Assembly (NCBI GenBank): GCA_035573855.1
Contig: DATLZU010000025.1
Location: forward strand, 1-61,214
Length of the DNA stretch: 61,214 bases
Direction of reading: 5' to 3'
Source: DATLZU01 sp035573855
GTDB taxonomy: Bacteria > Nitrospirota > Nitrospiria > Nitrospirales > Nitrospiraceae
The position numbers and the translations under genes were made by a program. Below, in pieces: positions 41,575 to 50,674 of this stretch. Every line of letters begins with the position of its first letter. Position 1 is the stretch's first letter. The notes beneath the pieces are model-generated. The model was not told the DNA's origin. It did no database searches and worked only from the letters and a program-made list of their open reading frames with translations.

Positions 41575-43512
41575 ATGTTTTCTCTACGAACTCTGTTGAG
41601 TTCCTCCCGCACCTTGGCCGACGTCGTTTCGAGTTGGACGGGCACTCGGAATTGTCCCGCCGAGCCCGCGGCCCGGTCGGGTCGATACGCATCGCCATTC
41701 ATCCATCCCGACTCACTTGTGCGTCGCCTCGCACAGAGCGACCACGTCGCCCAAGCGACGATCGGGGCCTCGTTCGTGGGAATTTTTCTGTTGGATCTCT
41801 TCAGTCCACCAGATGTTGCGGTCTGGTCTCTCTACCTCTTCCCGTTGTGGCTTGCCCGTCGGTCTTCGAATCGATGGTTCCCCATCGCAGTCGCCGTCGT
41901 CGGCACCGGGCTGATCGTGGCGGGCTACGTCCTCTCTCCGCCTGGAGCAGCCATTCGGTTTGCGCTCGTCAACCGCGCGTTGGGCGTGCTGACTCTATGG
42001 ACACTGGCACTGTTGGCTCGTCGGCGAGTCGACATGGACCCGCGGGTCCGTGAGCACGATACCTTCTTCGCGTCATTCATGCGCCATCTGCCGGCTTTCG
42101 CATGGGTCAAGACTCCGGACGGACGCTACATGTACGCGAACAAGTATTTTTGCGAGGTCTTTGGGCTCAAGCCCGACAAAGTGTTCGGACGGACCGACGT
42201 GGAGCTGTTTCCGCCGGATACCGCGAGGCAGTTCGTGGAGAACGACCGGTACGTCCTGACCGCCGACCAAGAACTCCAGACCGTCGAAACGTTTCGGATC
42301 GACGGCCGACCGCGTTACAGCTTGGTTCGTAAGTTCCCGATTCGGGAGGGTAACGCGACGCGCCTGATCGGCGGCGTTGCCATCGACATGACCGACGCGA
42401 AGCTGGCGGATGAGGCTCTGCAGGAGAGCCGAGAACGATTCGGCAGCGCGTTTCGCGACGCCGCCATCGGCATGGCGCTTGTCGGCACCGACGGCCGATG
42501 GCTCCAGGTGAACCGAGCCCTATGCCAACTCGTCGGCTATTCGGAAGAGGAACTGCTGGCGACCACGTTCCAAGCCATCACCCACCCGGACGACCTCGAC
42601 ACTGACCTGGGCTACGTGAACCAGATGCTGCACGGCGAGATCCCTACCTATCAAATGGAGAAACGGTATATTCACAAGCTCGGCCACGTCGTCTGGATTC
42701 TGCTCAGCGTGTCGCTCGTGCGCGACCAGGATGGAAGACCGCTCTATTTCATTTCTCAGATCCAAGACATCACCGAGCGCAAGCGGGCATTGGAACAACT
42801 CCAGGCGGCGCATGATCGGCTGCGTGACGTCACCCGCAAGCTCGTAGCCGCCGAGGAAGAAGAGCGGCGGCGGTTGTCGCGCGAGTTGCACGACGAGTTC
42901 GGCCAGGCGTTGACGTGTCTGAAATTCGACCTGGTCGCGGTGATCAAGGGGCTGTCCCAGAGCAAAGCCGCCGTTGGATCCGCACGGTTGATCGACAAGG
43001 TTCGCGCCATGGCGAACTTGGTCGACGGTATCATTGAATCGACCCGGCGGATCGCCACCGGCCTCCGACCGAGCATTCTGGATGAACTCGGCCTGGCGGC
43101 CGCCGTTGCGTGGCAGGCGCACCATTTTCAGACCCATACCGGCCTCGTCTGTGAGACCGCCGTCGATCCGCGGCTCGCGGCAACTTCCGTCGAGCCGACC
43201 CTCTCCACCACGATCTTTCGCATCCTTCAAGAGTTGCTGACCAACGTGCAGCGGCACGCCCAGGCGACCCGCGTGCGCATCACGCTGTACGAACGAGACC
43301 GCACAGTGATCTTGTCCGTGCAGGATAACGGCAAAGGCATCGAGCCGGTCCGTATCGGCGGATCGTCCACGCTTGGCATCCGAGGCATTCAAGAGCGGGC
43401 GACGCTGCTCGGCGGCGAGTTCTCGCTGCGCGGAGAACCAGGGCGGGGCACGTGGGCGGAGGTGAAGCTCCCACGCCAAGAAATCACGAAGTCGGAGGGC
43501 TGTGGACGTTGA
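41575..43512 (+). CDS. PAS sensor histidine kinase of the NarX/LiaS type (HisKA_3)
   Basis: 645 aa. N-terminal membrane region with about four spans (58-148), two PAS/PAC domains (about 165-275 and 280-400, the second with GYSEEELLATTFQAITHPDDL), then HisKA_3 (EEEERRRLSRELHDEFGQALT) and HATPase (ELLTNVQRHAQATRV, DNGKGIE, GIRGIQERA). The phospho-acceptor is the His of LHDEFGQ. ATG 41575 has no visible ribosome site and the first 50 residues are unremarkable, so the true start may be further in. It overlaps the response regulator gene. Confidence 0.9.
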   Translation: MFSLRTLLSSSRTLADVVSSWTGTRNCPAEPAARSGRYASPFIHPDSLVRRLAQSDHVAQATIGASFVGIFLLDLFSPPDVAVWSLYLFPLWLARRSSNRWFPIAVAVVGTGLIVAGYVLSPPGAAIRFALVNRALGVLTLWTLALLARRRVDMDPRVREHDTFFASFMRHLPAFAWVKTPDGRYMYANKYFCEVFGLKPDKVFGRTDVELFPPDTARQFVENDRYVLTADQELQTVETFRIDGRPRYSLVRKFPIREGNATRLIGGVAIDMTDAKLADEALQESRERFGSAFRDAAIGMALVGTDGRWLQVNRALCQLVGYSEEELLATTFQAITHPDDLDTDLGYVNQMLHGEIPTYQMEKRYIHKLGHVVWILLSVSLVRDQDGRPLYFISQIQDITERKRALEQLQAAHDRLRDVTRKLVAAEEEERRRLSRELHDEFGQALTCLKFDLVAVIKGLSQSKAAVGSARLIDKVRAMANLVDGIIESTRRIATGLRPSILDELGLAAAVAWQAHHFQTHTGLVCETAVDPRLAATSVEPTLSTTIFRILQELLTNVQRHAQATRVRITLYERDRTVILSVQDNGKGIEPVRIGGSSTLGIRGIQERATLLGGEFSLRGEPGRGTWAEVKLPRQEITKSEGCGR

Positions 43513-44147
43513 GCATCAAGCGTATCCTGGTCGTGGACGACCACGCGATTCTCCGCCAAGGATTGAAACAGGTGCTGGCCGAGGAGTTCAGCGACGCGGT
43601 CATCGAAGAGACGGGCACCGGACAGGGAGCCTTGGAAAAACTCCGAAGCCAACGTTGGGACCTCATGATCGCGGACATCAACCTGCCTGACAGGAGCGGA
43701 CTGGACGTCATCAAAGAGGCGAAAGCCGCGCAACCTCTCCTGCCGGTGATCGTGTTGAGCATCTATCCGGAAGACCAATACGCCGTCCGTGCGCTCAAAG
43801 CAGGAGCGGCGGCGTATTTGAACAAGGAAGCGGCCCCAGATGAACTGGTCAATGCCGTCAAGACCGTGACCCAGGGCAGGAGATACATGAGTCCCAGGTT
43901 GGCCCGCGAAATGGCCAAAAACGCCGCCGAGGAACCCGCTGCGCCGCCGCACGCGACCCTCTCAGATCGGGAGTTTCAGGTCTTAAGCTTGATCGCCAAG
44001 GGCAAAACCCTCAAAGAAGTCGCTGAAACGCTGGGACTCAGTAGCAAGACCGTCAGCACCTATCGCGCCCGCTTGATGGCCAAGCTCAGCCTGCCGACGA
44101 CGGCCTCGTTGATTCGGTATGCCGTCGAGCAGCGGCTGGTCGAATAG
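43509..44147 (+). CDS. NarL/LuxR-type response regulator
   Basis: 212 aa. Receiver with VVDDH and Asp in LMIADINLPDRSG; C-terminal LuxR helix-turn-helix (LSDREFQVLSLIAKGKTLKEVAETL, SSKTVSTYRARLMAKL). The start is placed at TTG 43509, overlapping the kinase stop (TTGA), with GGAGGG about 10 bases upstream; no ATG or GTG is available near the conserved N-terminus. The pairing with a HisKA_3 kinase is the standard one. Confidence 0.93.
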   Translation: MSIKRILVVDDHAILRQGLKQVLAEEFSDAVIEETGTGQGALEKLRSQRWDLMIADINLPDRSGLDVIKEAKAAQPLLPVIVLSIYPEDQYAVRALKAGAAAYLNKEAAPDELVNAVKTVTQGRRYMSPRLAREMAKNAAEEPAAPPHATLSDREFQVLSLIAKGKTLKEVAETLGLSSKTVSTYRARLMAKLSLPTTASLIRYAVEQRLVE

Positions 44148-44348
44148 TCCCTTCACCACCCATGCTCCCCTTAAGGTCGCTGTGTAGGATGAACCTGACA
44201 CCAAAAGAGAGTTTTCCATGGACGTTGGAAATTCCTCGGCTATACTTGAGCTTATGGTTGACTCTGCTTCAGAAGCGCCGCAAGGGCATTGAGACCCTGT
44301 GGCGGTTTTGCCTCCGTTCATTGATTGTGCGGGTCACCACCCGGCTGT

Positions 44349-44388
44349 TCGAATGACCGCACTTCCAATCGAATGACCGCACTTCCAA
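44349..44388 (+). repeat. Perfect 20-bp tandem duplication
   Basis: The unit TCGAATGACCGCACTTCCAA occurs twice back to back, ending 11 bases before the receiver-only gene and directly before its ribosome site. The unit contains ATGACC and could be either a recent duplication or a two-site operator. Confidence 0.85.
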
Positions 44389-44399
44389 GGAGCCGCCCT

Positions 44400-44813
44400 A
44401 TGGCCAGGATTCTCGTAGTTGACGACGAACAGAGCATCAGAGATCTACTTGATACCATTTTGCGCCGGCGCGGGCACGAGGTGCTGTTGGCCGACCACGG
44501 TCAGAAGGCCCTGGATCTGTTCCAGCGAGAACGGCCGCATGTCGTGATCCTGGACCTTCACATGCCGGGGATGAGCGGAATCGCCGCGCTGAAACAGTTC
44601 CGGTCGATCGACGCGCATACACCGGTGATCATTCTGACCGGAGTGGGGACCGAAGCCATGGAGCAACAGGCCCGGACGCTGGGCGTGACGGACTTCCTGC
44701 AAAAGGGGTTCTCGCTCCACGCCCTCGGAAGCGCGCTAGATCGGGCGCTTCGGCAAGCGAACCCTGCGCCGTCACCGTCTCCTTCCGCGGCGCCTTCGAG
44801 AGCCGAGCGCTAA
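44400..44813 (+). CDS. Receiver-only response regulator
   Basis: 137 aa, CheY-like. VVDDEQSIRD, Asp in VVILDLHMPG, Thr/Lys (LTGVG, FLQKGFS) present, so it should be phosphorylated. No output domain; the tail is Pro/Ser-rich. AAGGAG lies 7 bases before ATG 44400. Its partners are probably the hybrid kinase downstream or the kinase upstream. Confidence 0.9.
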   Translation: MARILVVDDEQSIRDLLDTILRRRGHEVLLADHGQKALDLFQRERPHVVILDLHMPGMSGIAALKQFRSIDAHTPVIILTGVGTEAMEQQARTLGVTDFLQKGFSLHALGSALDRALRQANPAPSPSPSAAPSRAER

Positions 44814-44840
44814 CGAGTCCGGTCGCATCCGGCCAGCCAT

Positions 44841-45227
44841 ATGGCTCACGTGCTGATCATTGATGACGAGCTTCCCGTGCGAACGGTGCTCCGCGCCCTC
44901 TTGGAGCGCGAAGGACACACCGTGCTGGACGCACCCGACGGCCGGGCGGGCCTCGCCTTGCTCCGGACCGCGTCGGTAGACCTCGTGCTGACCGATATTT
45001 TCATGCCTGAAAAAGACGGCATCGAAGTCATCATGGAAATCAAGCGCCGCTGGCCTCAGTCGAAAATCATCGCGATCACGGGCGGGGGGCAAACCGGCCA
45101 AACGGAATTGATCCCGGCCGCGCTTTTATTGGGCGCGACGCGCATGTTGCAGAAGCCGATCGCCAAGCAAGCGCTCATCGCCGCGGTCGCCGAGGCGCTC
45201 GCAGACCGCGGCGCGGACGGAGCGTAG
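44841..45227 (+). CDS. Receiver-only response regulator
   Basis: 128 aa, CheY-like. IIDDELPVR, Asp in LVLTDIFMPEKDG, Thr in IAITGGG, Lys in MLQKPIA. Lies 27 bases after the first receiver gene. A second stand-alone receiver next to a hybrid kinase suggests a phosphorelay or competition for phosphate (inference). Confidence 0.92.
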   Translation: MAHVLIIDDELPVRTVLRALLEREGHTVLDAPDGRAGLALLRTASVDLVLTDIFMPEKDGIEVIMEIKRRWPQSKIIAITGGGQTGQTELIPAALLLGATRMLQKPIAKQALIAAVAEALADRGADGA

Positions 45228-45307
45228 GCGGACACTCTCAGCCGACTGCATTCCAGCGACATCCGGCGCAGGCACGGAATCGGTGAAATAAGGCAGGACA
45301 GCCCGCA

Positions 45308-45694
45308 ATGATCAATCGACGCCAACACGCCCGCTACAGGGTCGCCCTTCCGAGCACGTTTCATGGCGAGCGGATCGAGGGTGAGGGGACCGTCGTCGAC
45401 ATTTCGACCGGCGGATGCCGGATCAGGAGCGAGGCTTCCGTGTTCACCGGGGACTACATCGGGATCGCCATCCAACTTTCCGGTGAGACCGCTACCCTGA
45501 CCGTGGACTTGGCCGCCGTGCGTTGGTCGATCGGCAAAGAGTTCGGCGTCGAATTCATCCGCATGGAAGCGGAACAGCAGGAGCGCCTGCGGGCCGTTGT
45601 GACCCAGTTGGAGCGGATTTCCGCTCATCGACAGGGTCACGACCCGGAAAGCCGCGATCCCGTCGCCGCCGAGGAGCGTCGGACACAGCGCTAG
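45308..45694 (+). CDS. PilZ-domain protein
   Basis: 128 aa. RxxxR (RRQHAR at residues 4-9) and DISTGGC give a complete c-di-GMP-binding PilZ domain across about 1-100. The tail is polar. Stand-alone PilZ proteins act as c-di-GMP-dependent adaptors; target unknown. Confidence 0.9.
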   Translation: MINRRQHARYRVALPSTFHGERIEGEGTVVDISTGGCRIRSEASVFTGDYIGIAIQLSGETATLTVDLAAVRWSIGKEFGVEFIRMEAEQQERLRAVVTQLERISAHRQGHDPESRDPVAAEERRTQR

Positions 45695-45790
45695 CGTAAG
45701 GAGAGCGCCGGGATACGGCGCACTCCCGACCCAACTTCGGAGACCCACGAACACATCAATCGCTTCCATCTGCGTCCGGAGGATTCACAA

Positions 45791-47941
45791 ATGGTACGCC
45801 GATCGCCCCGCGGCGCTGCGCTCGAGACCGAGACCCGACCCGTTTCCCCGATCGGTTCCACCCGCCACCAACTCATCCTCCTTCACGCGCTGGTCACCAT
45901 CGTCCTCTGCTACCAGCTCTTGTTCAGCAAAGATCCGCTGCTTCCCTCCGTGGCGCTGGAACTGATCGCGCTCACGCTCATCGGCACGATCGTGGGATTG
46001 GGCCTCTTGCCGGCCGGCCTGTGGGTCTCGCGGTGGCTCGTCTGGGCCTTGGTCTTGTTCGACACCGGCATCACCACGGTAACCATCTATCTCTCCGGAC
46101 ACGGGAGCGCCAACTTCTACGTGGCATACTTCCTGATCATGCTCATCGCCGCGTTCGCCCCGACCTTGCCGCAAGTGATTGGCCTGTCGGTGATCCTCTG
46201 CCTCTCGTACGCCGTCGTACTGTACTTCGAAATCGGCGAACTCGGAGCCCTGAGCGAGAGTCACTGGCTCCAACTTCCCATTCTGCTGATTCTGGCCATT
46301 TTCTACGGAAGCACCAATGAAAGCGCGCGGAAGCTCAACCGCGACAGGGTGCTCCTGGTCGAGCAGATCAGCGAACGTAAACGCGCCGAGCACGCGCTTC
46401 GCGAGAGCGAGAAGCGCTATCGCCGCCTCGTGGAAGTCTCCCCCTACGCCATCTTCATCATCCGACGGCATCGCATCGTCTTCATGAACCAAGCGTGCTA
46501 CCGGCTGTTGAAGGCGACCAGTCCAGACCAGATCATCGGGCGCTCGCCGTTCGACTTCTTCGACCCCGACGACGATCCCGCCGCCATCGACAGGTTCAGA
46601 CGGGCGCTTGGGGAAGGCCAAACTCTCCCGCTGATCGAACGACGGGTGCTCTGTCTCGATGGGACGGTCATCACCGCCGAACTGGCCATTTGTCCGTTGA
46701 CCGATTGCACTTCTGCGGGAATGCAGGTGATCCTGCATGACATCACCGAGCGCAAACGGTTGGAGGAGCAGGTCCGGCAGTCCCAAAAGATGGAGGCCGT
46801 GGGGCAGCTCGCGGGCGGCATCGCGCACGATTTCAACAACATGCTCACCATCATCGCCGGGCACGGCGATCTGTTGGCCGAAGACGCCGCGCTGACGGAG
46901 GCCCAACGACGCAGCATCGAACAAATCAGGCAGGCCTGTATGCGAGCGTCCGCGCTCACGGCTCAACTGTTGACCTTTGGTCGGCGGCAATTGCTGCGCT
47001 CGAAGGTCCTGAACCTCAATGAGGTCGTAGCTGACATGGAAGCGATGCTTCGACCGTTGGTCGGTGAACACATCGACCTGGTCACCATCTTGTCGCCGTC
47101 GGCGGGCTATGTCAGAGCCGATCTAAACCAGATCGAACAGGCGCTCATCAACCTGGCCATGAACGCCCGCGACGCGATGCCCGACGGAGGGACCTTGACG
47201 ATCGAAACCGGTGATTGCGATCTGGACGAGGACGGGATCGCTCGGCAGCGTCTCGATATCCGACCCGGCCCCTATATGTCGCTTCGGGTGACCGACACGG
47301 GTGTCGGTATGGACGAACATATCCTTTCCCGGATCTTCGAGCCCTTCTTCACCACGAAACCGAAAGGCAAGGGCACCGGATTGGGCCTGTCCACCGTCTA
47401 CGGCATCATGAAGCAGAGCGGTGGCGGCATTACGGTACGGAGCAGACCCGGCCAGGGCACGACCTTCGTCTTGTATCTGCCCCGAGTGGAGGCGCCCATC
47501 TCAGCGGCTTTCCCGGAACGGGAATCATCTGGTGCCTTCGAAGGGACGGAGACCGTGCTTGTCGCCGAGGACGAACCGGGGGTCAGAAGCCTAGTGCGCG
47601 ACACCTTGCGATTGAAAGGCTATACGGTGCTGGAAGCCGGCAACGGGGCGGAAGCCTTGGCTCTGGCCGACCGATGGTCGGGACCGATTCAGCTGCTGCT
47701 CACCGACGTGGTCATGCCGCAGATGAACGGGCGTGAACTGAGCGAACGCCTCGTGGAACGGAGGCCCGGCCTCAAGGTGTTGTTTATGTCTGGCTATGCG
47801 GACGACGCGGTCTTCCGGCACGGGGTGATCGCCGAGGACCTGCAGTCCATTCAGAAACCCTTCACTCCTTCGGCCTTGGCGGGCAAGGTGCGAACCGTAC
47901 TCGATGCCCGCGGCGTAACACCGGTCTCCGCGATTCGCTAG
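45791..47941 (+). CDS. Hybrid sensor histidine kinase: membrane sensor, PAS, HisKA, HATPase, receiver
   Basis: 716 aa. Five or six N-terminal spans (about 26-180), PAS (about 212-330), HisKA with GGIAHDFNNMLTII, HATPase with NLAMNARDAMPDGG, DTGVGMDE and GKGTGLGLSTVYGI, and a C-terminal receiver with LLLTDVVMPQMNG. The GGIAHDFNNML box puts it in the group often called HPK4/FixL-like hybrids. Starts with ATG 45791. Phosphate is likely passed on to one of the stand-alone receivers upstream or to an unlinked protein. Confidence 0.92.
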   Translation: MVRRSPRGAALETETRPVSPIGSTRHQLILLHALVTIVLCYQLLFSKDPLLPSVALELIALTLIGTIVGLGLLPAGLWVSRWLVWALVLFDTGITTVTIYLSGHGSANFYVAYFLIMLIAAFAPTLPQVIGLSVILCLSYAVVLYFEIGELGALSESHWLQLPILLILAIFYGSTNESARKLNRDRVLLVEQISERKRAEHALRESEKRYRRLVEVSPYAIFIIRRHRIVFMNQACYRLLKATSPDQIIGRSPFDFFDPDDDPAAIDRFRRALGEGQTLPLIERRVLCLDGTVITAELAICPLTDCTSAGMQVILHDITERKRLEEQVRQSQKMEAVGQLAGGIAHDFNNMLTIIAGHGDLLAEDAALTEAQRRSIEQIRQACMRASALTAQLLTFGRRQLLRSKVLNLNEVVADMEAMLRPLVGEHIDLVTILSPSAGYVRADLNQIEQALINLAMNARDAMPDGGTLTIETGDCDLDEDGIARQRLDIRPGPYMSLRVTDTGVGMDEHILSRIFEPFFTTKPKGKGTGLGLSTVYGIMKQSGGGITVRSRPGQGTTFVLYLPRVEAPISAAFPERESSGAFEGTETVLVAEDEPGVRSLVRDTLRLKGYTVLEAGNGAEALALADRWSGPIQLLLTDVVMPQMNGRELSERLVERRPGLKVLFMSGYADDAVFRHGVIAEDLQSIQKPFTPSALAGKVRTVLDARGVTPVSAIR

Positions 47942-47999
47942 CCCGCGTCAGTCTCAATTCCCACAAGGTGTGTCACTTCCAAGGAACCGGTTTTCGACC

Positions 48000-50414
48000 T
48001 TATTTCAGCTCGACGATCGTGACCCCATCCCCGCCTTCGGCTCGTTCTCCGGACCGGAAGCTCGCGACATAGGGAGACACTTGCAAGTATTCGCGCAGCG
48101 CGGCCTTCAGACGCCCCGTTCCATGACCGTGAATGATTTTGAGGGACGGCTCCCCCTGCAACGCCGCCCGATCCAAGCTGGCGATCAGCAGATCGAGTGC
48201 TTCATCCGCCGCCTTCCCACGGACATCCAATGCCGTTGGTGCAACGCGAGGCGGATAGGCGGTCGATCCGGATAAAGCCGTGGTTCGAGGCTGTTGACTG
48301 TGGACCGGTTCCTCAGCCGGCAATCGGCTGATCCCGGCTAGAGCGGAAACCGGCACCGAGACTTCACCTTCGCCAACTTTGACGCGGACTCGTTTCCTGC
48401 CGGACGGGGATTCGAGCAACGTCCCGGTGGCCCCGAGGCGGAGGATCTCCACCGGATCTCCGGCGTGAAGTCGCTCGACCGGCACCGGTTCCGAAGGAGC
48501 CGCCAGGGCGGCCTCCGCCCGTTGTTCCAGCTCGGTCAGGCGCTGCTTGGCTTCCTTCGCCTTCTGCACCGTGCGTTCACGCTTCACGTCATCGAGAATC
48601 GCCTGAATCGCCGCGCGCGCCCGCAAGAGTTCATCGGTCAGCTTGCGCTTCACACTTTTCCGCTCGTCCTGTTCGGTCTCACACAGCCGGGCAAGGATCT
48701 CCGCCGCCTCCCGCGACGCCCGCTCGGCTTCGACACGGGCCAGTGAGGCCCGATCCGCTTCCGCCGCCAGCCGCCGCTGGTGTTCCTGGAGGCCGCTCAG
48801 CAGGTCTTCTAAAGCCCGCTCGTCGCCTTTGAGGAATCGGCGGGCGTCTTCGAGGACCGACTCCTCCATCCCCAGGCGGCCGGCGATATCGAAGGCGGAA
48901 GACCCGCCCGGCATGCCCATCAGCAGACGATAGGTCGGGGACAAGGTGCCGATATCGAATTCCACGCTGGCGTTGGCGAAGTCCGGTCTGCTCTGTGCCA
49001 ACGCCTTAAGCGCGTTGTAATGGGTCGTCGCCACGACCTTCATCTTCAGTTGGGCCAGCCGCACCAGGAGCGCTTCGGCCAAAGCCGCTCCTTCCACCGG
49101 ATCGGTGGAGGTAACCGGTTCGTCCAGGAGAACCAGCGCCCGCGGCGCCTGGTTCGTCTCGGCCGCCGCAGTCGTCGCGTGGTTCAGCAGACGTATCATC
49201 TGCGTCATGTGGGCGGAAAAACTCGAGAGGTCCTTGGCGAGATCCTGCGCGTCTCCGATATCAGCGTAGACCTCCGGAAAGAAAGCCATCTCGGACTCCG
49301 GCGCGCAGGGCAACGGCAGCCCGGCGCGGACCATCAACGCGAATAGCCCGAGCATCTTGAGGGTCACAGTCTTGCCGCCGGTATTGGGACCCGAGATCAC
49401 GAGCACCCTTACTTGCTCGTCCACCAGGAGGTCGTTGGCAACCACCCGCTCTTTCGCCAGCGCCAGCAGCGGATGCCGCGCTTGTTTGAGCTGAATTCGA
49501 CCGCACTCGTTCAAGGCGACCGGTCGAGCTCCGAGTTGACAGCTCAACGCGGCCTTGGCGGCGATACAGTCCAGTTCCGCCAGTGTCTCCATCGCCCTGA
49601 GTATGGCGCCGGCCCGCTCCGCAACCATCGCGGACAGCTCGCGGAGAATCCGACGCACCTCCCGGTCGACTTCCAGATCGGCCACCTTAATGGCGTTGTT
49701 CAATTCGACGAGTTCGCGCGGTTCCAGGAACACTGTCGCGCCGCTAGCCGAAACATCGTGAACGATGCCGGGAATCTTTCCGCTCATTTCAACTTTCACC
49801 GGCACGACGTAGCGACCTTCGCGTTGGGCGAAGTAAGTTTCTTGCAGCACCTCGGCGTAGCGCTTGGAGTGCAGAATCTGTTCCAGGCGCTGGCGCATGT
49901 ACTGCTTCAAGTCGTGGGCGTGATGAGTCAAGCGCCGGAGTTCGGGAGAGGCCGACTCGCGGATCGACCCATCCGGCTCAATAGCCAGGTCGATCTCGCG
50001 CTTGACGTGACCGATTTGCGGCACGCTTTCCAGCGGCTCGGCCAGTTTGCACAACACCGGAGCCCGATCCCGGTGACGGCTAAGATAGCGAACGACCTCG
50101 TCCACGAGTCCAAGCACGATCGAGCAGTCCCGCAACTCATACGCCTCCATGGGCGCGCCCTTGCTCGCCCGGGCGAGCGGCTCCCGGACATCGGGAAACG
50201 CCAAAGCAGGAAAGGGATCAGCGGTCTCCAGAAGCGAGAGCAATTCCCCAGTCTCCCGCAACCTGGTCCGCGCGGCCTCGAGCCCAGACTCTAACGGCAG
50301 TTCCCGACAGCAGCGGGCGCCCATGCTGGAACGGGCGTACCGGGCCAACGCCTCGAGTAGCCGGTCCCATTCAAGGACGCGTGTGGTCTGTTCAAACAAC
50401 AATGGCTCGCTCAT
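48000..50414 (-). CDS. mutS2: MutS2 (endonuclease, ribosome-collision/recombination suppressor)
   Basis: 804 aa. MutS core with Walker A ISGPNTGGKTVTLK and Walker B-like VLLDEPVTSTDP, a long coiled coil (about 500-620) and a C-terminal Smr domain (LDVRGKAADEAL ... IIHGHGTGRL). No N-terminal mismatch-binding domain, which separates it from MutS1. ATG 50414 is chosen because the conserved start EPLLFEQTTRVLEWD follows; the frame runs on to 50555 with no support. Divergent from gap. Confidence 0.95.
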   Translation of the reverse strand: MSEPLLFEQTTRVLEWDRLLEALARYARSSMGARCCRELPLESGLEAARTRLRETGELLSLLETADPFPALAFPDVREPLARASKGAPMEAYELRDCSIVLGLVDEVVRYLSRHRDRAPVLCKLAEPLESVPQIGHVKREIDLAIEPDGSIRESASPELRRLTHHAHDLKQYMRQRLEQILHSKRYAEVLQETYFAQREGRYVVPVKVEMSGKIPGIVHDVSASGATVFLEPRELVELNNAIKVADLEVDREVRRILRELSAMVAERAGAILRAMETLAELDCIAAKAALSCQLGARPVALNECGRIQLKQARHPLLALAKERVVANDLLVDEQVRVLVISGPNTGGKTVTLKMLGLFALMVRAGLPLPCAPESEMAFFPEVYADIGDAQDLAKDLSSFSAHMTQMIRLLNHATTAAAETNQAPRALVLLDEPVTSTDPVEGAALAEALLVRLAQLKMKVVATTHYNALKALAQSRPDFANASVEFDIGTLSPTYRLLMGMPGGSSAFDIAGRLGMEESVLEDARRFLKGDERALEDLLSGLQEHQRRLAAEADRASLARVEAERASREAAEILARLCETEQDERKSVKRKLTDELLRARAAIQAILDDVKRERTVQKAKEAKQRLTELEQRAEAALAAPSEPVPVERLHAGDPVEILRLGATGTLLESPSGRKRVRVKVGEGEVSVPVSALAGISRLPAEEPVHSQQPRTTALSGSTAYPPRVAPTALDVRGKAADEALDLLIASLDRAALQGEPSLKIIHGHGTGRLKAALREYLQVSPYVASFRSGERAEGGDGVTIVELK

Positions 50415-50586
50415 GGGCCGTTGGCGCACCCGCCCGCCGTTCCGCGTGCCGCTCGACGGGCTGTCGGTTACGCGGACTCTACCGAAGAATCCGGCTCGGA
50501 ACAAGGCACTCCTGGGCCGTCCCCGGCGGTGCATCTCGCGACAATCACCGATCATTTGTCACGTTTGGTTTCCCCCCACAACCAAC

Positions 50587-50615
50587 TTGACAAGGTTTGG
50601 GAGGCTGGGTACCAT
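50587..50615 (+). promoter_or_regulatory. Predicted sigma70 promoter of gap-pgk-tpiA-secG
   Basis: TTGACA at 50587-50592, 17-base spacer, TACCAT at 50610-50615. Perfect -35 and good -10. The start point would be near 50622, about 53 bases before ATG 50675. Confidence 0.7.
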
Positions 50616-50625
50616 CGGCCCTGCT

Positions 50626-50658
50626 TGCCGGTTGATCGCCAACCGGCATCTTTTTTTC
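50626..50658 (+). terminator. Intrinsic-terminator-like hairpin in the gap leader
   Basis: TGCCGGTT, loop GATCGCC, AACCGGCA (8-bp perfect stem) followed by TCTTTTTTT. It starts only a few bases after the predicted transcription start and ends 17 bases before ATG 50675. It could be an attenuator, a 5' stabilising stem-loop or the end of a short transcript. The ribosome site (GGGGTG) lies after it. Confidence 0.7.
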
Positions 50659-50674
50659 TGCGGGGTGTACAGCC

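Noticed and set aside
44162..44356. 64-codon plus-strand frame between the NarL regulator and receiver genes
   Set aside because: No ribosome site or recognisable family; partly overlaps the tandem repeat.
45785..47071. 428-codon minus-strand frame
   Set aside because: Antisense to the hybrid histidine kinase; no conserved motif.
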